64,000 nt of DNA from an uncultured Collinsella sp. (lineage in GTDB: Bacteria; Actinomycetota; Coriobacteriia; Coriobacteriales; Coriobacteriaceae): contig UQTW01000013.1 in the NCBI GenBank assembly GCA_900544115.1, forward strand, positions 1 to 64,000, given 5' to 3'. Shown in pieces: positions 7,100 to 15,705 of this stretch (its first letter is position 1; each line of letters starts with the position of its first letter). The notes below the pieces were generated by a model, which was given only the letters and a program-made list of their open reading frames with translations, had not been told where the DNA came from and did not search any database. Both the position numbers and the translations under genes were made by a program.

Positions 7100-10000
7100 A
7101 TGCCTGTTCGAATCTATACCACTAATGCCGGCACGGATTTGAGCGATGCCGAGGCGGCGTTGCTCGCCGACCTGGTCGCCCGCCACGGGCGTGCTGTTTT
7201 GCTGGCGCCCTCGTTTGCTGAGCTCGACCTGTGCCGTCACGATGCTGCGGTTGCTGGCGCCTCGCTGGGCGTTGACTACAAAACCCCCGCGTCGTGGCTT
7301 CGTTCGCTGTGGGAGCTTATGGGCGATGGCCGCAGCTTCGTCGACAACATGCAGCGCCAGATGCTGTTCTCGGACATGATTGCCCGTCGCGACGATGCCG
7401 GCCTGCAGCCGCTTTCGCGCAGTCAGGGTACGGTGCGCATGCTCGCGCGCATGGCCCGCGATGTGCTGCCGGGCGTAGCGGGAACGGGTGCCGAGCGCTG
7501 CCGCGGCGACGTTTGCCAGCCCGATCCCAAGAGTGACGCCGAGGCCCGCGTGTTCGAGCTGTTGAGCGCCTATGCGAGCGGCTTGGACCGTCGAGACATG
7601 GTCGAGCCCTGCGAGGCGGCTGACCTTATGGGCGAGGTGCTGGCCGACAACCTTCCGGCGTGCGTCCGCGCCGTATGCGTGCGCGGTATCACGTCGTTTA
7701 CGCACGGCCTGCTCGAGTTGCTGTCGGCCGTGGCGAACAATGGGGGAGAGGTCGTTGTGCTGCTTGCCCGCGAGCAGGCGGCAATGCGCGAGGAACTTGC
7801 CGCGGCATTTGATGCCCGCGGTGTGCTGTTTGAGGCCGCGCCGCTGGGCGAGGGTGCCGCCGCGCCCCAGACTGCCTCCAAGTCCGCCGCTCAGCCTACC
7901 TTTGTAGAGGTTGCCGGCCCTCACGCCCGCGCCCACGCCTATGTGGATGTAATCGATGAGCTGGTAAAAACGCGTGAGGACGCCGCGGTCGACGGCGGTG
8001 TCGCGGCGTCCGCGGACCCCGCGCGCGTGCTCGTGGTGTCTGCCCGGGCGCCTCAGCTGTTCGGTGAACTCGCTGCCCGTTTGGCGGCGCGTCACATTGC
8101 GGCCGAGGCAACCGAGTTCACGGCGTTTTCCCAATCCATTGCGGGCGGGCGGTTTGCGGCGCTTGCCGGCCTGATCGAGCGCATGAAGGCCGCCGATGAG
8201 GGCATGGCGTCAAAGACCGAGTGGTGGCCCGCGCCGGAGCTTACCGACTGGATTTACAGTCCGCTTTCGGGCGCCGACGCCGCCAGCGCGCGCACCTTCG
8301 ACAAGAACATGCGCCTGTCGCGCGGCAAGACCACTGCGGGCGTCAAGAGCTTGCTGCAGAGCGTGCAGGGCCAGGTCAGGGGCACGCGCAAGGCTGCCAG
8401 TGATGAGAACCGGTTTAAGAACGTGCCGTGCGTGGTCTCGGACGTGTTCCAAGCGCTGTGGCGCGACAAGCCCGTGACGGCGCTCAAGGCAATGCTCGCC
8501 GTCGCCGAGGCGCTGCCCGATCGCGCTCTAGGCGGCCTTGACGGCCAGGCCTGTCGCCAGGCGGAGACCGCCCTGCTGCGACATGCCATCGACATCCTTA
8601 TGAACGACGCCCGCGCGCTCGACGTGTCGCAGGCCGCGACCGTGCCCGTGCTCGACGGCGTCCGTACCAAGGTGGACAAGCGCAGCACCGCATACGATTA
8701 CGAGACCTACGAGGTCGACCGCGCGCCGCGCGCCCAGGCGCGCTTTGCGTCGCTTGCCGATGCGGTAGCCCTGCGCCCCGACAGCTACGATGCCGTGCTG
8801 TTTGCCGACGTCGATCTGGACAGTTACCCGCTCTCACATGAGGAGGGCCCGCTAGCTACGCTGACGGCCGAGCTGGGTCGCAGCGGCGTGACGCTTGAGC
8901 CCGCGGCCCTGCTGCGCGTGCGCTTTGGCCGCGCGATGCAGGCGGCACGCGGCCCCGTTGTGCTCGCCCGCGTGACCCACGATCGCCAGGCGCGTGAGTG
9001 CTATCCGGCTGCCGTGTGGACCGAGTTGCGGGCGCATGCCGAGGCCGCTGGCACAGCCAAGGTTGCGTGCGCGGGCGAGGGCGGTATCGTCGCCGATTTT
9101 GATCCAGCGGCCGGCGAGGGCATCGAGTGCAAGCGTGTTGCGTGCGAGGCTCCTCAGCATTTGAGTGAGGCGGCTGTGCCGTACCTGGTCCTGCGTCGCC
9201 GCGATGGCGAGGGCGAGAACGCGCCGCTCGTGCCGCGTCTGACGTCCGCCTCGCAGATTGAGGCGTACTCGACGTGCCCGCTGTGCTGGTTCGTGTCGTA
9301 TCGCGTGAAGCCTCAGTCCATCGACGCGGGCTTTGGAAATATGGAGAAGGGCAACTTTGTCCACGATGTGCTGGAGCACCTGCATGCCCGTCTGCCCCAG
9401 GAGGGCATGGAGCGCGTGACGCCCGAGAATCTGCCGCGCGCTCAGGAGCTGCTGCGCGAGGTCTTTGACGAGACGTTGGCCGAGCACGCCGGCAAGCGCG
9501 GCACGGAGGGCCCGCTGGTGCCGCTCTCTGCGGTGGAGGAGCGCCAGGTGGCCGAGATCTTGCCGCAGTTGGAGGGCGTGCTTGCCTACGAGTCCGAGGC
9601 ACTTGCCCCCTTTGTCCCACGCTACCTGGAGTTCGCCTTCAACGAGCTCAAGGTCGAGTATGCCGGTTGGCCGCTCGGCGGGCGCATCGACCGCGTGGAC
9701 GTGGACGCCGAGAATCGTGCCGTGGTGATCGACTACAAGCATCGCACGGGCGTCGAGGAGTTTAAGCTCGCCGACCCTACGGTGCGCGACGAGGAATCGG
9801 GCACGGCGCCCATCGACGATCCGCGCTGGTTGCCGCCGCATACCCAAACGCTTATCTACGCCCAGGCCATGCGCCGGGCGCTGGATTTGGACCCCCGCGC
9901 GGCGCTCTACTTTTCGACCAAGGGCGGTAAGCCGGCGTTGCGCGGTGCCGCGAGCGCCGAGCTGCTCGAGGAAGAGCGCGGCGACGGTCGCATCCCGGGC

Positions 10001-10198
10001 CTTAAGAAAGGTTTCCCCGGCGAGGGTGGCAGCATGGACTTCGACGCCCTGCTCGATCGCGTGGAGGCCGGCATCGCCGAGCGCCTGCGCGAGCTCGAGG
10101 CAGGCAACGTTGCCGCCGTCGACCCGACGTCGGCGCAGGCCGCGCATGCGCGCTGCTCGTATAACCACGAAGGAACGTTTGTAAGGAGGGACGTGTAG
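7100..10198 (+). CDS. addB: AddB-like helicase-nuclease subunit B
   Basis: The partner of AddA in resecting double-strand breaks for RecA loading. Encodes 1032 residues. The N-terminal two-thirds is a divergent, inactive-helicase-like region. The C-terminal third holds a PD-(D/E)XK nuclease: LTSASQIEAYSTCPLCWF (about 717-734), GNFVHDVLEHL, then GRIDRVDVD and VVIDYKHRTG (about 862-885). Classical AddB holds a 4Fe-4S cluster with one Cys before the nuclease motifs and three near the C-terminus. Here only one C-terminal Cys is seen (ARCSYNHEG), so the cluster is probably absent. It lies 3 bases ahead of addA, with the AAGGAGG for addA inside its own last codons. Confidence 0.85.
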   Translation: MPVRIYTTNAGTDLSDAEAALLADLVARHGRAVLLAPSFAELDLCRHDAAVAGASLGVDYKTPASWLRSLWELMGDGRSFVDNMQRQMLFSDMIARRDDAGLQPLSRSQGTVRMLARMARDVLPGVAGTGAERCRGDVCQPDPKSDAEARVFELLSAYASGLDRRDMVEPCEAADLMGEVLADNLPACVRAVCVRGITSFTHGLLELLSAVANNGGEVVVLLAREQAAMREELAAAFDARGVLFEAAPLGEGAAAPQTASKSAAQPTFVEVAGPHARAHAYVDVIDELVKTREDAAVDGGVAASADPARVLVVSARAPQLFGELAARLAARHIAAEATEFTAFSQSIAGGRFAALAGLIERMKAADEGMASKTEWWPAPELTDWIYSPLSGADAASARTFDKNMRLSRGKTTAGVKSLLQSVQGQVRGTRKAASDENRFKNVPCVVSDVFQALWRDKPVTALKAMLAVAEALPDRALGGLDGQACRQAETALLRHAIDILMNDARALDVSQAATVPVLDGVRTKVDKRSTAYDYETYEVDRAPRAQARFASLADAVALRPDSYDAVLFADVDLDSYPLSHEEGPLATLTAELGRSGVTLEPAALLRVRFGRAMQAARGPVVLARVTHDRQARECYPAAVWTELRAHAEAAGTAKVACAGEGGIVADFDPAAGEGIECKRVACEAPQHLSEAAVPYLVLRRRDGEGENAPLVPRLTSASQIEAYSTCPLCWFVSYRVKPQSIDAGFGNMEKGNFVHDVLEHLHARLPQEGMERVTPENLPRAQELLREVFDETLAEHAGKRGTEGPLVPLSAVEERQVAEILPQLEGVLAYESEALAPFVPRYLEFAFNELKVEYAGWPLGGRIDRVDVDAENRAVVIDYKHRTGVEEFKLADPTVRDEESGTAPIDDPRWLPPHTQTLIYAQAMRRALDLDPRAALYFSTKGGKPALRGAASAELLEEERGDGRIPGLKKGFPGEGGSMDFDALLDRVEAGIAERLRELEAGNVAAVDPTSAQAAHARCSYNHEGTFVRRDV

Positions 10199-10201
10199 AC
10201 C

Positions 10202-13200
10202 ATGGATCTTTCGACTTTGATGCCGCAACAGCTGCAGATCGTCAAAACGCTCGACCGTCCGCTGTTTGTCTCGGCGGGCGCCGGTTCGGGAAAGACCTTT
10301 ACCCTCACGCGCCGCATCGTCTACGCGCTCTCGCCCGAATCCGGTTCGTTCGTTGAGCATCTGGACCAGGTGCTCGCCATTACCTTTACCAAAGATGCCG
10401 CGGCCGAGATCCGTGACCGCGTGCGCCGCGCGCTCATCGACGAGGGCATGGACGAGGAGGCCCTGACCGTCGACGATGCGTGGATCTCGACCATTCACGG
10501 CATGTGCTCGCGTATCCTGCGCGCACACGCGTTGGAGCTGGGCATCGACCCCGAGTTCACGGTGCTCACCGATACCGACGAGCTTATGGACCAGGCTGTT
10601 GAGCATGTGCTGGCCCGCGCGACGGTGCCCGATGCCGCCCCCGAGCTCGCCGCTTCGCTTAAAAGCCTCTACGCCTGGTATCCCATGGCGGGCGAGGGCG
10701 GGCCGTTTGGTGCCGGCACCACCATTAAAGGCCTGGTGCGCGACCTGTTGGAGCTATCGAGCCAGCTGCCGGGCGGTATGGACGACGTGTGCGTGGCGCG
10801 CGGCCAGGCCGATACCTCGGCACTCGCCGATGCCTATCGATCGGCGCTGGGCGCAAGCAAGGCCGCGACCGAGAAGGCGCAGACGGCACTCGACGCCATC
10901 GACGCGTTTGAGGCGAGCGGCAAAACCATGGAGGATGCGGCGCGACTCATGATGTCGTGCGCCATGCCGCGGGCGAGCAAGGCGTTCCCCAAGGAGCAGG
11001 TCGAGCTGCTCAAGGCCGAGGCCGCCGATGCGTTTATCAATATCGTGCTTGCCTGTGGTGGCCCGGCGCTTGATGCACTGGTGGGCTTGGCCCGCTCTGT
11101 AGAGGCTGAGTACCGCACGCTCAAGGCTGCCCAGTCTGCCCTCGACAACAACGACCTGCTGCGCATGGCCTATGAGGCCCTGCGCGACTACCCGGCTATT
11201 CGAGCGGCCTACGAGGGCCGCTTTAAGATGGTCATGATCGACGAGTTCCAGGATACCGACCAGATGCAGGTCGATTTGATACGCTATCTGACGGGTGCGG
11301 GGGAGCGCGCGCTGTGCACCGTGGGCGATGCGCAGCAGTCGATCTATCGCTTCCGCGGCGCCGAGGTCGAGGTCTTCCGTCGCCAGGAGCGCAAGGTGGG
11401 CCTGTCTGCCGCGCCCGAGGCGACTGCCGTGGCCGACGCCCCTGCTGGCGAGCTCGTCAAGCTCGTGCGCAACTTCCGCAGCCACGACGAGGTGCTGCGT
11501 TACGTGGCACGCGTCTTCGATGGCGATGACGGCGGCCTGATGCAGGGCTTTTTGGATCTTGAGGCGAGCGACGGCCGCAAGGACACGCTGGTGGCAGACG
11601 CCTCGCGTCGCCAGGCGCTCTTTGTTGCCGGCGGCAGTACGCAGGAGCGCACACAGGCCAAGGCCCGTGCGATCGCCGAGCGATTCCGCGCGCTTGCCGA
11701 TGCCGGCCAGCCCCAGGGCGGCATGGTGCTGCTACTGGGCCGCATGACCAACGCAGACGTCTACGCCCAGGCCTTCCGCGACCAGGGGCTCGACTGCGTC
11801 ATCGCGGGCGGCTCAGTCTTTGCCCAAGCTGCCGAGGTTCAGACGGTGCGCGCCCTGGTTTGTGCACTCGCCAATCCGGCCGATACGGCGCAGGGCCTTA
11901 TGCCGCTGCTGGCATCGCCGATGTTTGCGCTCGGCGCCCAGGAGTTCCTGGCGCTGGCGACCAAGCTCGATAGCGAGACGGGGGAGACCTCGCGCCGGAA
12001 TATCGACGTGGGCATTATGAGTGATTTCGACGTGCTGGGTTTGCAAGACTTGCCGCTGGTGACGCGCGCCCGCGAGGTGCTGCGGTATGCGCTTCGTCGT
12101 GTGGGCCGCGATTCGTTCGCCGCCATCGCGCGCGACGTGGTCAACGCCTCCGGCTGGTTTGTACGCCTGGCACAGCGTGGTCCCGAGGGCAAGGCCATTG
12201 CCGCCAACGTGCTCAAGGCACTCGACGCCGTGGCCGAGGCTGAGGCTGAGTTCGGTAACTCGCCGCGTTCCATCGCGCTGGCCTTCGACCGCTTCTTGGC
12301 GGGCAAGGAGGCGCCGGGCGCGCTCAACGTGGAGGGCGACGGCGCGGTGCGCATCATGACGGTGCACGCCTCCAAGGGTCTGGAATATCCGGTCGTGGCG
12401 GTCGCCGAGTGCTTTGGCGTGCGTAAGTCCTCGGGCACGGCACAGATGGGTCGCGTCGAGGGCGGAGCGCAGGTCGTGGCGCTACCGGCACGCTTCGACG
12501 GCGTTAAGCTCGCCGACGGAACCTTTGTGAAGGGCGACGACGTTAAAAAGCAGTTTGAGCATGCGTTTAAGGGCAAGGGCACGTCGCTGTGGCTGCCGCC
12601 GGAGCTCATGGAGGACGTCTGTGCGACGGGTTCTCCCGCCGAGGCATTTGTTCGCCTGCGCAACGACGACCTGCAGCTTTCGCTCGAGGAGCGGGCCCGC
12701 TTGCTCTACGTTGCCATGACGCGTGCGCGCGAGCTGGTCATTCTGGCGATGGATGCCGGCGTGAGCCGTGGCAAGCTGTGCGCGCCGACCTTCGACGTCG
12801 AGACCGATTTGACCTACGACGTGCTGCGCCGTATTTTGCCGACTGACGCTCTGGACGTGCCGCAGCTCGATAGCGACCGTTTGGTGTTCGACAACTCCCA
12901 GTCGGGCGACTACGAGCTCATCTCGCTGGCGGACTTTACGTTTGGCGAGCAGGCGTTTGAGGCTAACGCTTCACTGGATGCCGAGGGCGGGCTTGTTCGC
13001 GGCGATGCGGAGCCGGAGGGCGCCGGTGCAGATGCCCACGCCGCCGTTCCCGGTCCTGCCGACCCCGAGCCCGATGCGTTTGAGCTTGTGTATCCCCAGG
13101 CGGTGGGCGTGCGCATGGGCACCTGCCCGTTCCCGGCGCGTGACTCGTATAGCTACTCGTCAATCGCGGCAGCGCTCCATGCCGAGGCCGAGGACCGTGC

Positions 13201-13825
13201 CGCCGAGGCGCGCGTGCCCATGGACGAGGCTGGCGATGATGCGGAGTCGGATGGCTCGGAGACGACGGATGCGGACGTGGCTGCTGTCGAGCCCGCCGGC
13301 AATCCCATGGCGCTGGGCTCGGCCTTCCACGCTGCCTGCCAGTGGCTCATCGAGATGGGTGCCGATGAGCTGCCCACCGCGCGCGCCGAAGCGCTGGCGC
13401 GTCTGTGGCGCCTGACGCCGGAGCAGCGCGAACGCTTCGACGTTGCCCTGGACCGCTGGCTCAAGTCGGCTGTTCGTACCGACCTGCTCGCGTGGCCGTG
13501 CGTTCGCGCCGAGGTGCCGTTCTTTTCGCTGGGTTGCGAGGACGAGGACATCGCTCGCTACGGTGCATATGCCGAGGGCGCCATCGACGCTTTGGCGACG
13601 AACCCGGCGGATTCGTCATGCGCGCTGGTCATCGACTACAAGACGGGCGGCACACCGGACGAGACGCCGGATCAGCTGCAGGAGAAGCACGCCCTGCAGG
13701 CGCGCGTTTACGCCGATGTTCTGCACAAGGCGGGCTTTGAGGCCGTGACCGTCAAGTTCGTCCGCGTGGAGCAGGCCGATCCCGCCAACCCCTGCGAGCC
13801 CCAGGTGGTCACCTACAGCCTCTAG
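10202..13825 (+). CDS. addA: AddA-like UvrD/RecB-family helicase-nuclease subunit A
   Basis: The ATP-driven 3'-5' helicase and nuclease subunit of AddAB. Encodes 1207 residues. Superfamily 1 motifs occur in order: Walker A AGAGSGKTFTLT (about 25-36), AITFTKDAAAEIRDRV, MVMIDEFQDTDQMQ, VGDAQQSIYRFRGAE, LVRNFRSHDEVL, MTVHASKGLEYPVV and LYVAMTRARELVIL. A RecB-type nuclease domain closes the protein: GSAFHAACQWL, AEGAIDAL and LVIDYKTGG. An acidic, low-complexity stretch (about 930-1045) links helicase and nuclease. A long hairpin terminator follows. The addB-addA order is the usual one. Confidence 0.93.
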   Translation: MDLSTLMPQQLQIVKTLDRPLFVSAGAGSGKTFTLTRRIVYALSPESGSFVEHLDQVLAITFTKDAAAEIRDRVRRALIDEGMDEEALTVDDAWISTIHGMCSRILRAHALELGIDPEFTVLTDTDELMDQAVEHVLARATVPDAAPELAASLKSLYAWYPMAGEGGPFGAGTTIKGLVRDLLELSSQLPGGMDDVCVARGQADTSALADAYRSALGASKAATEKAQTALDAIDAFEASGKTMEDAARLMMSCAMPRASKAFPKEQVELLKAEAADAFINIVLACGGPALDALVGLARSVEAEYRTLKAAQSALDNNDLLRMAYEALRDYPAIRAAYEGRFKMVMIDEFQDTDQMQVDLIRYLTGAGERALCTVGDAQQSIYRFRGAEVEVFRRQERKVGLSAAPEATAVADAPAGELVKLVRNFRSHDEVLRYVARVFDGDDGGLMQGFLDLEASDGRKDTLVADASRRQALFVAGGSTQERTQAKARAIAERFRALADAGQPQGGMVLLLGRMTNADVYAQAFRDQGLDCVIAGGSVFAQAAEVQTVRALVCALANPADTAQGLMPLLASPMFALGAQEFLALATKLDSETGETSRRNIDVGIMSDFDVLGLQDLPLVTRAREVLRYALRRVGRDSFAAIARDVVNASGWFVRLAQRGPEGKAIAANVLKALDAVAEAEAEFGNSPRSIALAFDRFLAGKEAPGALNVEGDGAVRIMTVHASKGLEYPVVAVAECFGVRKSSGTAQMGRVEGGAQVVALPARFDGVKLADGTFVKGDDVKKQFEHAFKGKGTSLWLPPELMEDVCATGSPAEAFVRLRNDDLQLSLEERARLLYVAMTRARELVILAMDAGVSRGKLCAPTFDVETDLTYDVLRRILPTDALDVPQLDSDRLVFDNSQSGDYELISLADFTFGEQAFEANASLDAEGGLVRGDAEPEGAGADAHAAVPGPADPEPDAFELVYPQAVGVRMGTCPFPARDSYSYSSIAAALHAEAEDRAAEARVPMDEAGDDAESDGSETTDADVAAVEPAGNPMALGSAFHAACQWLIEMGADELPTARAEALARLWRLTPEQRERFDVALDRWLKSAVRTDLLAWPCVRAEVPFFSLGCEDEDIARYGAYAEGAIDALATNPADSSCALVIDYKTGGTPDETPDQLQEKHALQARVYADVLHKAGFEAVTVKFVRVEQADPANPCEPQVVTYSL

Positions 13826-13836
13826 CCCTCAACAAC

Positions 13837-13875
13837 CTGCGGTGGAATCCCTATCGATTCCACCGCAGTCTTTTT
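13837..13875 (+). terminator. Terminator after addA
   Basis: Thirteen-bp perfect stem CTGCGGTGGAATC/GATTCCACCGCAG followed by TCTTTTT. Its T-tract overlaps the start of a dispersed repeat. Confidence 0.85.
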
Positions 13876-13900
13876 GGGACGGGGCTTTTTTAGCTACTTT
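13867..13900 (+). repeat. Half copy of a dispersed palindromic repeat
   Basis: It is nearly the same as one arm of the 110-bp palindrome at 60655-60764. Both share AGTCTTTTTGGGACGGGGCT and then CTACTTT, differing only in the bases between. No matching second arm is seen here. Confidence 0.6.
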
Positions 13901-14018
13901 GGGCAAACCCACGCGGCCGCCCCGGATAAAGCCCTCAATCGTCCAAATAGCACCGCAACGCATGGGAGAGTCTGGGACGGTACAATAGCTCGAACGGTTC
14001 AAACGAATAAGGAGCCAT

Positions 14019-14270
14019 ATGCAGCTCACCAAAACGCTTGGGGTGACGCCGGAGGAGCTTTTTGACGCCCTAGCGGGGTCCATCATGCAGGATATCGAAA
14101 ACGCCACGGGCAAGCGCTCCAGCCGCAACAGGCTCAACGGCAATAAGTACGAGAAGCGTGCCCAGGCCGCAAAAAGGCAAGGTAGCTCTTCATCGGAAAC
14201 TGTGAACACTTCAGGCTTCGAGTCAGTGGCGAGCACCCCGACAAAAATAGTCGTTAGGAGTGCCAAATGA
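14019..14270 (+). CDS. Short DUF3284-like protein, possibly truncated
   Basis: Encodes 83 residues. The start MQLTKTLGVTPEELFDALAGSIMQDIENATGK resembles the N-terminus of DUF3284 proteins from memory, but members are usually about 140 residues and the rest is not recognisable. From about residue 57 (SSSSETVNTSGF) the DNA becomes less GC-rich, which suggests the original 3' end was replaced. AAGGAG precedes the ATG, and the stop overlaps the next start in ATGA, so the two genes are translationally coupled. The function is unknown. Confidence 0.5.
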   Translation: MQLTKTLGVTPEELFDALAGSIMQDIENATGKRSSRNRLNGNKYEKRAQAAKRQGSSSSETVNTSGFESVASTPTKIVVRSAK

Positions 14271-15466
14271 ATAAGAATGCCACTGCGCAGCTGCACATCT
14301 ATTCCGCCTTTTTCGTTCTCGCGGGATTTGTTTTAAATCGGGGAGTGTTTCTACTTTTCCTTGCGGATAAAGGAATGTCTGTCACGGAAATCGCGCTTTA
14401 TCAAGCCCTGTTCAACATTGCCACGGTCGTCCTCGAGCTGCCAACAGGGCTGGTAGGCGATTTCTTTGGAAAGAAGTTTTCGATTCAAGTGGGCGTGCTG
14501 CTGCTTTTCTTCCATACGGCTGGCATGCTGTTGCTCTCAGGCCCCTTTCTTGTCGTGCTTTCCCTTGTTGAGGCCCTCGCCTACTCCCTTCAATCGGGAT
14601 CCGAACAAGCACTTTTATATGAAATTGTTCGAAATGCCGACCAAGGAGAACGCTTCCTCACCATCAACGCTCGGCTGCTTGCCGCGCAATCAATCGCTAC
14701 GGGAACGGCAATCGTACTTGGATCATTCATTGCCCAAGTATCTTGGAGTGCCCTCTACGTATGCGTTTCCGTTTTCTATCTCCTGCAGCTTCTCCTTCTG
14801 TATCCCATTGAGAGGATGGAAACGACCCATTCCAAAAACTCTGGGGAGGAAAGGTTTGACGTAGCCAAGATCTTCAGACGCGAAACCTGGTGCATTGGAG
14901 AATCCGCTTTTGCGGTGTTGCTTCTTCTAATCGGCACAAGCATGCTCGATGGATTCTATGGGAGTTATTACAACTTGAATCAGTTGGTATTCGACGCATT
15001 TGATGCTCCCGTCTCCATAATAGGAATCTTTTTCGGTGCATCCTATGCAGTAAATGCGACGGCCTACATTGCAGCAGATTTCTTCTCATCGCGTTTCGGG
15101 AAAAGAAATACCATGCTCGGCTCGATGCTAATCGAGGCCGGTCTTTTCATGATTCTTCCGTGGTTCGCTTCAAATCCGCTGTGTTTGTTTGGCCTTAGCA
15201 TGGTGCTTTGCTTTCTCCCAGAAGTGGTGTACATCACTTCGGAAAACTTAATCCAAGACGCGATAGCGGACGATCTCCGCGCGACGATCCTTTCCGTCGC
15301 GTCTCTGGTAAGGGCTCTCTTTTCTGCAATGTTTTTCTCCATATTTGGATATGTGTTGGGGTTATATCCCATTCAGATAGCGCTCGGTGTTATTGGCGCA
15401 ATCGCGATAGCAATTACCGCCGTTGTTTCTTTAAAAATGGTAGGAATACAGGTCTCCAAGAATTGA
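14267..15466 (+). CDS. MFS transporter, probably horizontally acquired
   Basis: Encodes 399 residues with about 12 hydrophobic segments. The loop after segment 2 reads LPTGLVGDFFGKKFS, the MFS motif A position (GxLaDrxGrkx). Base composition and codon use are clearly AT-richer than the flanking addA and dnaE genes (TTT, ATT, AAA, TAT are common), which points to transfer. The substrate cannot be told from sequence; drug export is the usual guess for this type. It overlaps the preceding short gene by four bases. Confidence 0.8.
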   Translation: MNKNATAQLHIYSAFFVLAGFVLNRGVFLLFLADKGMSVTEIALYQALFNIATVVLELPTGLVGDFFGKKFSIQVGVLLLFFHTAGMLLLSGPFLVVLSLVEALAYSLQSGSEQALLYEIVRNADQGERFLTINARLLAAQSIATGTAIVLGSFIAQVSWSALYVCVSVFYLLQLLLLYPIERMETTHSKNSGEERFDVAKIFRRETWCIGESAFAVLLLLIGTSMLDGFYGSYYNLNQLVFDAFDAPVSIIGIFFGASYAVNATAYIAADFFSSRFGKRNTMLGSMLIEAGLFMILPWFASNPLCLFGLSMVLCFLPEVVYITSENLIQDAIADDLRATILSVASLVRALFSAMFFSIFGYVLGLYPIQIALGVIGAIAIAITAVVSLKMVGIQVSKN

Positions 15467-15705
15467 TATATCGATTGACGAGCTGCCCGAAGCGTCGAGC
15501 CTTCTTGATGGACATGACTATTCGTCACAAATCATTCAGCGTATCGCCGGTGTTCCAGTAATACTCGATGCATCGGGATGCCCTCATTCCCTTTTTGAAG
15601 GTCCCAAATTGACTACCCGTGTGGGTTTGGCTAGGTTCGGGTGCTGTCCGTGCCGTGCGGTAAAATCGTTCAGTCAGAACACGAACCCGCATCGGAGCTC
15701 ATCAC
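15467..15705 (+). other. Spacer with a short stop-free remnant-like segment
   Basis: Right after the MFS stop a different frame reads IDELPEASSLLDGHD and then IIQRIAGVPVILDASG, ending about 15610. It looks coding-like but lacks a start and is not identified; it may be the tail of a gene disrupted when the MFS segment arrived. CCCAAATTGACTAC near 15604 recurs near 57766. No convincing promoter was seen. Confidence 0.3.
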
